From Actinernus sp. WN-2022 (Eukaryota; Cnidaria; Anthozoa; Actiniaria; Actinernidae), in NCBI GenBank assembly GCA_030867875.1, contig JAOWCC010000577.1, positions 153,504,344 through 153,568,343 on the forward strand: 64,000 nt of DNA, read 5' to 3'. Shown here in pieces: positions 1 to 12,492 of the stretch. Position numbers and translations under genes: made by a program. The notes beneath the pieces were generated by a model, which saw nothing but the letters and a program-made list of their open reading frames with translations, was not told the origin of the DNA and did no database searches. The first letter of the stretch is position 1. Each line of letters begins with the position of its first letter.

Positions 1-1250
1 TCATCCTGCATCATCCTGCTTCATTCTGCATCATCCTGCATCAATCTGCTTCAATCTGCTTCAATCTGCGTCATCTTGCATCATCCTGCGTCATCCTGCA
101 TCATCCTGCATCATCCTGCATCATCCTGCATCATTCTGCATCATCCTGCATCATCATGCGTCATCCTGCATCATCCCACATCATCCTGTATCATCCTGCT
201 TCAATCTGCGTCATCCTGCATCATCCTGCATCATCCTGCATCATCCTGTGTCATCCTGCATCATCCTGCATCTTCCTGCATCATCCTGCATCATTCTCCT
301 TCAATATGCTTCAATCTGCTTCATCCTGCTTCAATCTGCGTCATCCTGCATCATCCTGCATCATCCTGCATCATCCTGCATCATCCTGCATCATCCTGCA
401 TCATCCTGCATCATCCTGCATGATCCTGCATCATCCTGCGTCATCTTGCATCATCCTGCGTCATCCTGCATCATCCTGCTTCAATCTGCGTCATCCTGCA
501 TCATCCTGCTGCAATCTGCTTCATCCTGCATCATCCTGCATCATCCTGCATCATCCTGTATCATTCTACTTCAATCTGCTTCAATCTGCTTCATCCTGGT
601 TCAATCTGCGTCATCCTGCATCATCCTGCATCATCCTGCATCATCCTGCATCATCCTGCATCATCCTGCATTATTCTGCATCATCCTGCATCGTCCTGCA
701 TCATCCTGCTTCATTCTGCATCATCCTGCATCAATCTGCTTCAATCTGCTTCAATCTGCGTCATCTTGCATCATCCTGCGTCATCCTGCATCATCCTGCA
801 TCATCCTGCATCATCCTGCATCATGCTGCATCATCCTGCATCACCCTGCATCATCCTGTATCATCCTGCATCATCCTGCTTCAATCTGCGTCATCCTGCA
901 TCATCCTGCATCATCCTGCATCATCCTGCATCATCATGCATTATACTGCATCATCCTGCGTCATCTTGCATCATCCTGCGTCATCCTGCATCATCCTGCT
1001 TCAATCTGCGTCATCGTGCTTCATCCTGCTGCAATCTGCTTCATCCTGCATCATCCTGCATCATCCTGCAGCATCCTGCTTCAATCTGCGTCAACCTGCA
1101 TCATCCTGCATCATCCTGCATCATCCTACATCATCCTGCATCATCCTGCATCATCCTGCATCATCCTGCTTCAATCTACATCATCCTGCATCAGCCTGAG
1201 TAATCCTGCATCATCCTGCATCATCCTGCATCATCCTGCATCATCCTGCA

Positions 1251-1400
1251 TCATGGTGCATCATCCTGCCTCATCCTGCATTATTCTGCATCATCCTGCT
1301 TCACTCTGCTTCAATCTGCTTCAATCTGCATCATCCTGCTTCAATCTGCGTCATCCTGCATCATCCCGCATCATCCGGCATCATCCTGCATCATCCCGCA
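1251..1400 (+). repeat. Higher-order module D, copy 1
   Basis: In order it holds tcatggtgca, tcatcctgcc, ttattctgca, tcactctgct, tcatcccgca, tcatccggca and a second tcatcccgca, with common units between. It follows a module A end and leads into tcatgctgca, tcaccctgca and then a new module A. Confidence 0.8.
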
Positions 1401-1680
1401 TCATCCTGCATCATCCTGCTTCAATCTGCTTCATCCTGCATCATCCTGCATCATCCTGCATCATCCTGCATCATGCTGCATCATCCTGCATCACCCTGCA
1501 TCATCCTGCATCATCCTGCATTATCCTGCATCATCCTGCGTCATCTTGCATCATCCTTCGTCATCCTGCATCATCCTGCTTCAATCTGCGTCATCCTGCA
1601 TCATCCTGCTGCAATCTGCATCATCCTGTATCATCCTGCATCATCCTGCATCATTCTGCTTCAATCTGCGTCATCTTGCA

Positions 1681-2970
1681 TCATCCTGAGTCATCCTGCA
1701 TCATCCTGCATCATCCTGCATCATCCTGCATCATCCTGCATCATCCTGCATTATTCTGCATCATCCTGCATCGTCCTGCATCATCCTGCTTCATTCTGCA
1801 TCATCCTGCATCAATCTGCTTCAATCTGCTTCAATCTGCGTCATCTTGCATCATCCTGCGTCATCCTGCATCATCCTGCATCATCCTGCATCATTCTGCA
1901 TCATCCTGCATCATCATGCGTCATCCTGCATCATCCCACATCATCCTGTATCATCCTGCTTCAATCTGCGTCATCCTGCATCATCCTGCATCATCCTGCA
2001 TCATCCTGTGTCATCCTGCATCATCCTGCATCTTCCTGCATCATCCTGCATCATTCTCCTTCAATATGCTTCAATCTGCTTCATCCTGCTTCAATCTGCG
2101 TCATCCTGCATCATCCTGCATCATCCTGCATCATCCTGCATCATCCTCCATCATCCTGCATCATCCTGCATCATCCTGCATCATCCTGCATCATCCTGCG
2201 TCATCTTGCATCATCCTGCGTCATCCTGCATCATCCTGCTTCAATCTGCGTCATCCTGCATCATCCTGCTGCAATCTGCTTCATCCTGCATCATCCTGCA
2301 TCATCCTGCATCATCCTGTATCATTCTACTTCAATCTGCTTCAATCTGCTTCATCCTGGTTCAATCTGCGTCATCCTGCATCATCCTGCATCATCCTGCA
2401 TCATCCTGCATCATCCTGCATCATCCTGCATTATTCTGCATCATCCTGCATCGTCCTGCATCATCCTGCTTCATTCTGCATCATCCTGCATCAATCTGCT
2501 TCAATCTGCTTCAATCTGCGTCATCTTGCATCATCCTGCGTCATCCTGCATCATCCTGCATCATCCTGCATCATCCTGCATCATGCTGCATCATCCTGCA
2601 TCACCCTGCATCATCCTGTATCATCCTGCATCATCCTGCTTCAATCTGCGTCATCCTGCATCATCCTGCATCATCCTGCATCATCCTGCATCATCATGCA
2701 TTATACTGCATCATCCTGCGTCATCTTGCATCATCCTGCGTCATCCTGCATCATCCTGCTTCAATCTGCATCATCGTGCTTCATCCTGCTGCAATCTGCT
2801 TCATCCTGCATCATCCTGCATCATCCTGCAGCATCCTGCTTCAATCTGCGTCAACCTGCATCATCCTGCATCATCCTGCATCATCCTACATCATCCTGCA
2901 TCATCCTGCATCATCCTGCATCATCCTGCATCATCCTGCTTCAATCTACATCATCCTGCATCAGCCTGAG
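1681..2970 (+). repeat. Higher-order module A, full copy (reference)
   Basis: About 129 decamers from tcatcctgag to tcagcctgag. Landmarks in order are ttattctgca (1751), tcgtcctgca, tcatcatgcg (1911), tcatcccaca, tcatcctgtg, tcttcctgca, tcattctcct, tcaatatgct (2061), tcatcctggt (2351), a second ttattctgca, tcatgctgca with tcaccctgca, tcatcatgca with ttatactgca (2691-2710), tcatcgtgct, a CTGCAG formed at a unit junction (2826-2831), tcaacctgca, tcatcctaca, tcaatctaca and tcagcctgag. The next unit is taatcctgca, which puts a stop in one + frame. Confidence 0.85.
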
Positions 2971-3310
2971 TAATCCTGCATCATCCTGCATCATCCTGCT
3001 TCAATCTGCGTCATCCTGCATCATCCTGCTGCAATCTGCTTCATCCTGCATCATCCTGCATCATCCTGCATCATCCTGCATCATACTGCATCATCCTGCA
3101 TCATGCTGCATCATCCTGCATCACCCTGCATCATCCTGCATCATCCTGCATTATCCTGCATCATCCTGCGTCATCTTGCATCATCCTGCGTCATCCTGCA
3201 TCATCCTGCTTCAATCTGCGTCATCCTGCATCATCCTGCTGCAATCTGCATCATCCTGTATCATCCTGCATCATTCTGCTTCAATCTGCGTCATCTTGCA
3301 TCATCCTTAG
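2961..3310 (+). repeat. Higher-order module B
   Basis: This module runs from tcagcctgag to tcatccttag (350 bp). It contains gcaatctgct, tcatgctgca, tcaccctgca and ttatcctgca, and a private tcatactgca at 3081. The tcatccttag unit places TAG in one + frame. It is followed not by module C but by the 3' half of a module A (3311-3930). Confidence 0.8.
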
Positions 3311-3930
3311 TCATCCTGCATCATCCTGCGTCATCCTGCATCATCCTGCATCATCCTGCATCATCCTGCATCATCCTGCATCATCCTGCATTATTCTGCA
3401 TCATCCTGCATCGTCCTGCATCATCCTGCTTCATTCTGCATCATCCTGCATCAATCTGCTTCAATCTGCTTCAATCTGCGTCATCTTGCATCATCCTGCG
3501 TCATCCTGCATCATCCTGCATCATCCTGCATCATCCTGCATCATGCTGCATCATCCTGCATCACCCTGCATCATCCTGTATCATCCTGCATCATCCTGCT
3601 TCAATCTGCGTCATCCTGCATCATCCTGCATCATCCTGCATCATCCTGCATCATCATGCATTATACTGCATCATCCTGCGTCATCTTGCATCATCCTGCG
3701 TCATCCTGCATCATCCTGCTTCAATCTGCGTCATCGTGCTTCATCCTGCTGCAATCTGCTTCATCCTGCATCATCCTGCATCATCCTGCAGCATCCTGCT
3801 TCAATCTGCGTCAACCTGCATCATCCTGCATCATCCTGCATCATCCTACATCATCCTGCATCATCCTGCATCATCCTGCATCATCCTGCATCATCCTGCT
3901 TCAATCTACATCATCCTGCATCAGCCTGAG
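3311..3930 (+). repeat. 5'-truncated module A
   Basis: Only the distal half of module A is present, beginning near the second ttattctgca (3391). It carries tcatgctgca, tcaccctgca, tcatcatgca, ttatactgca, tcatcgtgct and the CTGCAG junction (3786-3791), and ends at tcagcctgag (3921-3930). The join of a B end to the middle of an A indicates unequal exchange. Confidence 0.75.
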
Positions 3931-4260
3931 TAATCCTGCATCATCCTGCATCATCCTGCTTCAATCTGCGTCATCCTGCATCATCCTGCTGCAATCTGCT
4001 TCATCCTGCATCATCCTGCATCATCCTGCATCATGCTGCATCATCCTGCATCATGCTGCATCATCCTGCATCACCCTGCATCATCCTGCATCATCCTGCA
4101 TTATCCTGCATCATCCTGCGTCATCTTGCATCATCCTGCGTCATCCTGCATCATCCTGCTTCAATCTGCGTCATCCTGCATCATCCTGCTGCAATCTGCA
4201 TCATCCTGTATCATCCTGCATCATTCTGCTTCAATCTGCGTCATCTTGCATCATCCTTAG
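3921..4260 (+). repeat. Higher-order module B
   Basis: This copy is 340 bp. It leads into a truncated module C (4261 to about 5060) that lacks the tcatactgtt and tcatcttcca section but keeps tcttcctgca with tcattctact, tcgtcatgcg (4481), acatcctgca and taaccctgca (5051). The distal half of a module A, ending at 5860, then follows. Confidence 0.75.
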
Positions 4261-5910
4261 TCATCCTGCATCATCCTGCATCATCCTGCATCATCCTGCA
4301 TCATCCTGCATCATCCTGCATCATCCTGCATCTTCCTGCATCATTCTACTTCAATCTGCTTCATCCTGCATCATCCTGCTGCAATCTGCTTCATCCTGCA
4401 TCATTCTGCATCATCCTGCATCATCCTGCATCATCTTGCATCATCCTGCATTATCCTGCATCATCCTGCGTCATCTTGCATCGTCATGCGTCATCCTGCA
4501 TCATCCTGCTTCAATCTGCGTCATCCTGCATCATCCTGCTGCAATCTGCTTCATCCTGCATCATCCTGCTGCAATCTGCTTCATCCTGCATCATCCTGCA
4601 TCATCCTGCATCATCCTGTATCATTCTACTTCAATCTGCTTCAATCTGCTTCATCCTGCTTCAATCTGCGTCATCCTGCATCATCCTGCATCATCCTGCA
4701 TCATCCTGTGTCATCCTGCATCATTCTGCTTCAATCTGCGTTATCTTGCATCATCCTGCGTCATCCTGCTGCAATCTGCTTCATCCTGCATCATCCTGCA
4801 TCATCCTGCATCATCCTCCATCATCGTGCATCATCCTGCTTCAATCTGCGTCATCCTGCATCATCCTGCATCATCCTGCATCATCCTGCATTATCCTGCA
4901 TCATCCTGCGTCATCTTGCATCATCCTGCGACATCCTGCATCATCCTGCTTCAATCTGCGTCATCCTGCATCATCCTGCTGCAATCTGCTTCATCCTGCA
5001 TCATCCTGCATCATCCTGCATCATCCTGCATCATGCTGCATCATCCTGCATAACCCTGCATCATCCTGCATCATCCTGCATTATCCTGCATCATCCTGCG
5101 TCATCTTGCATCATCCTGCGTCATCCTGCATCATCCTGCTTCAATCTGCGTCATCCTGCATCATCCTGCTGCAATCTGCTTCATCCTGCATCATCCTGCA
5201 TCATCCTGCATCATCCTGTATCATTCTACTTCAATCTGCTTCAATCTGCTTCATCCTGGTTCAATCTGCGTCATCCTGCATCATCCTGCATCATCCTGCA
5301 TCATCCTGCATCATCCTGCATCATCCTGCATTATTCTGCATCATCCTGCATCGTCCTGCATCATCCTGCTTCATTCTGCATCATCCTGCATCAATCTGCT
5401 TCAATCTGCTTCAATCTGCGTCATCTTGCATCATCCTGCGTCATCCTGCATCATCCTGCATCATCCTGCATCATCCTGCATCATGCTGCATCATCCTGCA
5501 TCACCCTGCATCATCCTGTATCATCCTGCATCATCCTGCTTCAATCTGCGTCATCCTGCATCATCCTGCATCATCCTGCATCATCCTGCATCATCATGCA
5601 TTATACTGCATCATCCTGCGTCATCTTGCATCATCCTGCGTCATCCTGCATCATCCTGCTTCAATCTGCGTCATCGTGCTTCATCCTGCTGCAATCTGCT
5701 TCATCCTGCATCATCCTGCATCATCCTGCAGCATCCTGCTTCAATCTGCGTCAACCTGCATCATCCTGCATCATCCTGCATCATCCTACATCATCCTGCA
5801 TCATCCTGCATCATCCTGCATCATCCTGCTTCAATCTACATCATCCTGCATCAGCCTGAGTAATCCTGCATCATCCTGCATCATCCTGCATCATCCTGCA
5901 TCATCCTGCA

Positions 5911-6040
5911 TCATGGTGCATCATCCTGCCTCATCCTGCATTATTCTGCATCATCCTGCTTCACTCTGCTTCAATCTGCTTCAATCTGCATCATCCTGCT
6001 TCAATCTGCGTCATCCTGCATCATCCCGCATCATCCGGCA
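5911..6040 (+). repeat. Higher-order module D, truncated
   Basis: The order matches the copy at 1251 up to tcatccggca (6031-6040). The next unit is tcatgctgca, so the second tcatcccgca and about 90 bp of flanking units are missing compared with the first copy. Confidence 0.75.
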
Positions 6041-6070
6041 TCATGCTGCATCATCCTGCATCACCCTGCA

Positions 6071-6079
6071 TCATCTGCA
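6071..6079 (+). repeat. Register break: 9-bp unit (1-bp loss)
   Basis: The unit reads tcatctgca, one C short of tcatcctgca. It lies just after tcaccctgca, where the sister copy near 1501 has full-length units. It shifts the register by -1 until 6480. Confidence 0.9.
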
Positions 6080-6249
6080 TCATCCTGCATTATCCTGCAT
6101 CATCCTGCGTCATCTTGCATCATCCTTCGTCATCCTGCATCATCCTGCTTCAATCTGCGTCATCCTGCATCATCCTGCTGCAATCTGCATCATCCTGTAT
6201 CATCCTGCATCATCCTGCATCATTCTGCTTCAATCTGCGTCATCTTGCA

Positions 6250-7560
6250 TCATCCTGAGTCATCCTGCATCATCCTGCATCATCCTGCATCATCCTGCAT
6301 CATCCTGCATCATCCTGCATTATTCTGCATCATCCTGCATCGTCCTGCATCATCCTGCTTCATTCTGCATCATCCTGCATCAATCTGCTTCAATCTGCTT
6401 CAATCTGCGTCATCTTGCATCATCCTGCGTCATCCTGCATCATCCTGCATCATCCTGCATCATTCTGCATCATCCTGCATCATCAATGCGTCATCCTGCA
6501 TCATCCCACATCATCCTGTATCATCCTGCTTCAATCTGCGTCATCCTGCATCATCCTGCATCATCCTGCATCATCCTGTGTCATCCTGCATCATCCTGCA
6601 TCTTCCTGCATCATCCTGCATCATTCTCCTTCAATATGCTTCAATCTGCTTCATCCTGCTTCAATCTGCGTCATCCTGCATCATCCTGCATCATCCTGCA
6701 TCATCCTGCATCATCCTCCATCATCCTGCATCATCCTGCATCATCCTGCATCATCCTGCATCATCCTGCGTCATCTTGCATCATCCTGCGTCATCCTGCA
6801 TCATCCTGCTTCAATCTGCGTCATCCTGCATCATCCTGCTGCAATCTGCTTCATCCTGCATCATCCTGCATCATCCTGCATCATCCTGTATCATTCTACT
6901 TCAATCTGCTTCAATCTGCTTCATCCTGGTTCAATCTGCGTCATCCTGCATCATCCTGCATCATCCTGCATCATCCTGCATCATCCTGCATCATCCTGCA
7001 TCATCCTGCATCATCCTGCATTATTCTGCATCATCCTGCATCGTCCTGCATCATCCTGCTTCATTCTGCATCATCCTGCATCAATCTGCTTCAATCTGCT
7101 TCAATCTGCGTCATCTTGCATCATCCTGCGTCATCCTGCATCATCCTGCATCATCCTGCATCATCCTGCATCATGCTGCATCACCCTGCATCATCCTGTA
7201 TCATCCTGCATCATCCTGCATCATCCTGCTTCAATCTGCGTCATCCTGCATCATCCTGCATCATCCTGCATCATCCTGCATCATCATGCATTATACTGCA
7301 TCATCCTGCGTCATCTTGCATCATCCTGCGTCATCCTGCATCATCCTGCTTCAATCTGCATCATCGTGCTTCATCCTGCTGCAATCTGCTTCATCCTGCA
7401 TCATCCTGCATCATCCTGCAGCATCCTGCTTCAATCTGCGTCAACCTGCATCATCCTGCATCATCCTGCATCATCCTACATCATCCTGCATCATCCTGCA
7501 ACATCCTGCATCATCCTGCATCATCCTGCTTCAATCTACATCATCCTGCATCAGCCTGAG
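6250..7560 (+). repeat. Higher-order module A, full copy
   Basis: The landmark order is that of the copy at 1681, and it matches that copy in having tcatcctcca (near 6711) and tcatcgtgct preceded by tcaatctgca. It is about 20 bp longer, with extra common units near 7000, and has one private unit, acatcctgca (7501). It includes the 11-bp unit at 6480. Confidence 0.8.
6480..6490 (+). repeat. Register break: 11-bp unit (1-bp gain)
   Basis: The unit reads tcatcaatgcg where every other module A copy has tcatcatgcg. The extra A restores the register lost at 6071. Confidence 0.9.
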
Positions 7561-7900
7561 TAATCCTGCATCATCCTGCATCATCCTGCTTCAATCTGCG
7601 TCATCCTGCATCATCCTGCTGCAATCTGCTTCATCCTGCATCATCCTGCATCATCCTGCATCATCCTGCATCATGCTGCATCATCCTGCATCATGCTGCA
7701 TCATCCTGCATCACCCTGCATCATCCTGCATCATCCTGCATTATCCTGCATCATCCTGCGTCATCTTGCATCATCCTGCGTCATCCTGCTTCATCCTGCT
7801 TCAATCTGCGTCATCCTGCATCATCCTGCTGCAATCTGCATCATCCTGTATCATCCTGCATCATTCTGCTTCAATCTGCGTCATCTTGCATCATCCTTAG
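7551..7900 (+). repeat. Higher-order module B
   Basis: This copy is 350 bp and carries a private tcatcctgct near 7791, where other B copies have tcatcctgca. It is followed by a 5'-truncated module A (7901-8521), repeating the arrangement at 2961-3930. Confidence 0.75.
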
Positions 7901-8310
7901 TCATCCTGCATCATCCTGCGTCATCCTGCATCATCCTGCATCATCCTGCATCATCCTGCATCATCCTGCATCATCCTGCATTATTCTGCATCATCCTGCA
8001 TCGTCCTGCATCATCCTGCTTCATTCTGCATCATCCTGCATCAATCTGCTTCAATCTGCTTCAATCTGCGTCATCTTGCATCATCCTGCGTCATCCTGCA
8101 TCATCCTGCATCATCCTGCATCATCCTGCATCATGCTGCATCATCCTGCATCACCCTGCATCATCCTGTATCATCCTGCATCATCCTGCTTCAATCTGCG
8201 TCATCCTGCATCATCCTGCATCATCCTGCATCATCCTGCATCATCATGCATTATACTGCATCATCCTGCGTCATCTTGCATCATCCTGCGTCATCCTGCA
8301 TCATCCTGCT

Positions 8311-8321
8311 TCAATTCTGCG
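8311..8321 (+). repeat. Register break: 11-bp unit (1-bp gain)
   Basis: The unit reads tcaattctgcg in place of tcaatctgcg. One T is added in a T run, and the register moves by +1. Confidence 0.9.
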
Positions 8322-8511
8322 TCATCGTGCTTCATCCTGCTGCAATCTGCTTCATCCTGCATCATCCTGCATCATCCTGCAGCATCCTGCTTCAATCTGC
8401 GTCAACCTGCATCATCCTGCATCATCCTGCATCATCCTACATCATCCTGCATCATCCTGCATCATCCTGCATCATCCTGCATCATCCTGCTTCAATCTAC
8501 ATCATCCTGCA

Positions 8512-8852
8512 TCAGCCTGAGTAATCCTGCATCATCCTGCATCATCCTGCTTCAATCTGCGTCATCCTGCATCATCCTGCTGCAATCTGCTTCATCCTGC
8601 ATCATCCTGCATCATCCTGCATCATGCTGCATCATCCTGCATCATGCTGCATCATCCTGCATCACCCTGCATCATCCTGCATCATCCTGCATTATCCTGC
8701 ATCATCCTGCGTCATCTTGCATCATCCTGCGTCATCCTGCATCATCCTGCTTCAATCTGCGTCATCCTGCATCATCCTGCTGCAATCTGCATCATCCTGT
8801 ATCATCCCTGCATCATTCTGCTTCAATCTGCGTCATCTTGCATCATCCTTAG
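8512..8852 (+). repeat. Higher-order module B
   Basis: This copy is 341 bp because it contains the 11-bp unit at 8802. It is followed by a truncated module C. Confidence 0.75.
8802..8812 (+). repeat. Register break: 11-bp unit (1-bp gain)
   Basis: The unit reads tcatccctgca. A CC run became CCC, and the register moves by a further +1. It then stays constant for about 28.7 kb. Confidence 0.9.
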
Positions 8853-10022
8853 TCATCCTGCATCATCCTGCATCATCCTGCATCATCCTGCATCATCCTG
8901 CATCATCCTGCATCATCCTGCATCTTCCTGCATCATTCTACTTCAATCTGCTTCATCCTGCATCATCCTGCTGCAATCTGCTTCATCCTGCATCATTCTG
9001 CATCATCCTGCATCATCCTGCATCATCTTGCATCATCCTGCATTATCCTGCATCATCCTGCGTCATCTTGCATCGTCATGCGTCATCCTGCATCATCCTG
9101 CTTCAATCTGCGTCATCCTGCATCATCCTGCTGCAATCTGCTTCATCCTGCATCATCCTGCTGCAATCTGCTTCATCCTGCATCATCCTGCATCATCCTG
9201 CATCATCCTGTATCATTCTACTTCAATCTGCTTCAATCTGCTTCATCCTGCTTCAATCTGCGTCATCCTGCATCATCCTGCATCATCCTGCATCATCCTG
9301 TGTCATCCTGCGTCATTCTGCTTCAATCTGCGTTATCTTGCATCATCCTGCGTCATCCTGCTGCAATCTGCTTCATCCTGCATCATCCTGCATCATCCTG
9401 CATCATCCTCCATCATCGTGCATCATCCTGCTTCAATCTGCGTCATCCTGCATCATCCTGCATCATCCTGCATCATCCTGCATTATCCTGCATCATCCTG
9501 CGTCATCTTGCATCATCCTGCGACATCCTGCATCATCCTGCTTCAATCTGCGTCATCCTGCATCATCCTGCTGCAATCTGCTTCATCCTGCATCATCCTG
9601 CATCATCCTGCATCATCCTGCATCATGCTGCATCATCCTGCATAACCCTGCATCATCCTGCATCATCCTGCATTATCCTGCATCATCCTGCGTCATCTTG
9701 CATCATCCTGCGACATCCTGCATCATCCTGCTTCAATCTGCGTCATCCTGCATCATCCTGCTGCAATCTGCTTCATCCTGCATCATCCTGCATCATCCTG
9801 CCTCATCCTGCATCATGCTGCATCATCCTGCATCACCCTGCATCATCCTGCATCATCCTGCATTATCCTGCATCATCCTGCGTCATCTTGCATCATCCTT
9901 CGTCATCCTGCATCATCCTGCTTCAATCTGCGTCATCCTGCATCATCCTGCTGCAATCTGCATCATCCTGTATCATCCTGCATCATCCTGCATCATTCTG
10001 CTTCAATCTGCGTCATCTTGCA
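8843..10022 (+). repeat. Higher-order module C, truncated
   Basis: About 1.18 kb from tcatccttag to the unit before tcatcctgag. The proximal section with tcatactgtt and tcatcttcca is absent. Tcttcctgca, tcgtcatgcg (9073), tcatcctgtg, ttatcttgca, tcatcctcca with tcatcgtgca, acatcctgca, taaccctgca (9643) and tcatccttcg are present. A private tcattctgct preceded by a gcg unit is near 9313. Confidence 0.75.
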
Positions 10023-11582
10023 TCATCCTGAGTCATCCTGCATCATCCTGCATCATCCTGCATCATCCTGCATCATCCTGCATCATCCTGCATTATTCTG
10101 CATCATCCTGCATCGTCCTGCATCATCCTGCTTCATTCTGCATCATCCTGCATCAATCTGCTTCAATCTGCTTCAATCTGCGTCATCTTGCATCATCCTG
10201 CGTCATCCTGCATCATCCTGCATCATCCTGCATCATCCTGCATCATTCTGCATCATCCTGCATCATCATGCGTCATCCTGCATCATCCCACATCATCCTG
10301 TATCATCCTGCTTCAATCTGCGTCATCCTGCATCATCCTGCATCATCCTGCATCATCCTGTGTCATCCTGCATCATCCTGCATCTTCCTGCATCATCCTG
10401 CATCATTCTCCTTCAATATGCTTCAATCTGCTTCATCCTGCTTCAATCTGCGTCATCCTGCATCATCCTGCATCATCCTGCATCATCCTGCATCATCCTG
10501 CATCATCCTGCATCATCTTGCATCATCCTGCATTATCCTGCATCATCCTGCGTCATCTTGCATCGTCATGCGTCATCCTGCATCATCCTGCTTCAATCTG
10601 CGTCATCCTGCATCATCCTGCTGCAATCTGCTTCATCCTGCATCATCCTGCTGCAATCTGCTTCATCCTGCATCATCCTGCATCATCCTGCATCATCCTG
10701 TATCATTCTACTTCAATCTGCTTCAATCTGCTTCATCCTGCTTCAATCTGCGTCATCCTGCATCATCCTGCATCATCCTGCATCATCCTGTGTCATCCTG
10801 CATCATTCTGCTTCAATCTGCGTTATCTTGCATCATCCTGCGTCATCCTGCTGCAATCTGCTTCATCCTGCATCATCCTGCATCATCCTGCATCATCCTC
10901 CATCATCGTGCATCATCCTGCTTCAATCTGCGTCATCCTGCATCATCCTGCATCATCCTGCATCATCCTGCATTATCCTGCATCATCCTGCGTCATCTTG
11001 CATCATCCTGCGACATCCTGCATCATCCTGCTGCAATCTGCTTCATCCTGCATCATCCTGCATCATCCTGCATCATCCTCCATCATCGTGCATCATCCTG
11101 CTTCAATCTGCGTCATCCTGCATCATCCTGCATCATCCTGCATCATCCTGCATTATCCTGCATCATCCTGCATCATCCTGCATCATCCTGCATCATCCTG
11201 CATCATCCTGCATCACCCTGCATCATCCTGTATCATCCTGCATCATCCTGCTTCAATCTGCGTCATCCTGCATCATCCTGCATCATCCTGCATCATCCTG
11301 CATCATCATGCATTATACTGCATCATCCTGCGTCATCTTGCATCATCCTGCGTCATCCTGCATCATCCTGCTTCAATCTGCATCATCGTGCTTCATCCTG
11401 CTGCAATCTGCTTCATCCTGCATCATCCTGCATCATCCTGCAGCATCCTGCTTCAATCTGCGTCAACCTGCATCATCCTGCATCATCCTGCATCATCCTA
11501 CATCATCCTGCATCATCCTGCATCATCCTGCATCATCCTGCATCATCCTGCTTCAATCTACATCATCCTGCATCAGCCTGAG
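10023..11582 (+). repeat. Chimeric module A with module C insert
   Basis: The first 0.5 kb follows module A up to tcaatatgct and tcatcctgct. From about 10513 the order is that of module C, with tcgtcatgcg at 10563. The tcatcctcca/tcatcgtgca section then appears twice, near 10890 and 11080. From about 11210 the module A order returns through tcatcatgca and tcaacctgca to tcagcctgag (11573). It is longer than a plain A by about 260 bp. Confidence 0.75.
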
Positions 11583-11922
11583 TAATCCTGCATCATCCTG
11601 CATCATCCTGCTTCAATCTGCGTCATCCTGCATCATCCTGCTGCAATCTGCTTCATCCTGCATCATCCTGCATCATCCTGCATCATCCTGCATCATGCTG
11701 CATCATCCTGCATCATGCTGCATCATCCTGCATCACCCTGCATCATCCTGCATCATCCTGCATTATCCTGCATCATCCTGCGTCATCTTGCATCATCCTG
11801 CGTCATCCTGCATCATCCTGCTTCAATCTGCGTCATCCTGCATCATCCTGCTGCAATCTGCATCATCCTGTATCATCCTGCATCATTCTGCTTCAATCTG
11901 CGTCATCTTGCATCATCCTTAG
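11573..11922 (+). repeat. Higher-order module B
   Basis: This copy is 350 bp. It is followed by a compact A remnant (11923-12502) in which the stretch with tcatcgtgct and gcaatctgct is duplicated (near 12233 and 12303). Confidence 0.75.
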
Positions 11923-12492
11923 TCATCCTGCATCATCCTGCGTCATCCTGCATCATCCTGCATCATCCTGCATCATCCTGCATCATCCTGCATCATCCTG
12001 CATTATTCTGCATCATCCTGCATCGTCCTGCATCATCCTGCTTCATTCTGCATCATCCTGCATCAATCTGCTTCAATCTGCTTCAATCTGCGTCATCTTG
12101 CATCATCCTGCGTCATCCTGCATCATCCTGCATCATCCTGCATCATCCTGCATCATCATGCATTATACTGCATCATCCTGCGTCATCTTGCATCATCCTG
12201 CGTCATCCTGCATCATCCTGCTTCAATCTGCGTCATCGTGCTTCATCCTGCTGCAATCTGCTTCATCCTGCGTCATCCTGCATCATCCTGCTTCAATCTG
12301 CGTCATCGTGCTTCATCCTGCTGCAATCTGCTTCATCCTGCATCATCCTGCATCATCCTGCAGCATCCTGCTTCAATCTGCGTCAACCTGCATCATCCTG
12401 CATCATCCTGCATCATCCTACATCATCCTGCATCATCCTGCATCATCCTGCATCATCCTGCATCATCCTGCTTCAATCTACATCATCCTGCA

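Larger units (their letters stand above)
1..2970 (+). repeat. 1.77-kb higher-order tandem pair at window start
   Basis: Bases 1-1200 match the 3' nine-tenths of the module A copy ending at 2970. The terminal landmark tcagcctgag lies at 1191 and 2961, 1,770 bp apart, and tcatcttgca followed by tcatcctgcg recurs near 71 and 1841. One or two decamers are gained or lost between the copies: tcattctgca is at 131 and 1891, 1,760 bp apart. The first copy is cut by the window edge. It carries a private substitution, tgatcctgca at 421. Confidence 0.8.
1201..9720 (+). repeat. 4.6-kb super-repeat, two copies
   Basis: The stretch 1201 to about 5130 is repeated at 5861 to about 9710 with its landmarks in the same order. 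Matching pairs are tcatggtgca 1251/5911, tcatccggca 1371/6031, tcatcctgag 1681/6250, tcagcctgag 2961/7551, tcatccttag 3301/7891, tcagcctgag 3921/8512, tcatccttag 4251/8843 and taaccctgca 5051/9643. The offset starts at 4,660, falls to about 4,570 after a loss of 90 bp at 6041 in copy 2, and rises to 4,590-4,592. After about 5130/9715 the copies diverge: copy 2 has acatcctgca there. All four single-base register breaks of the window lie in copy 2. Confidence 0.8.
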
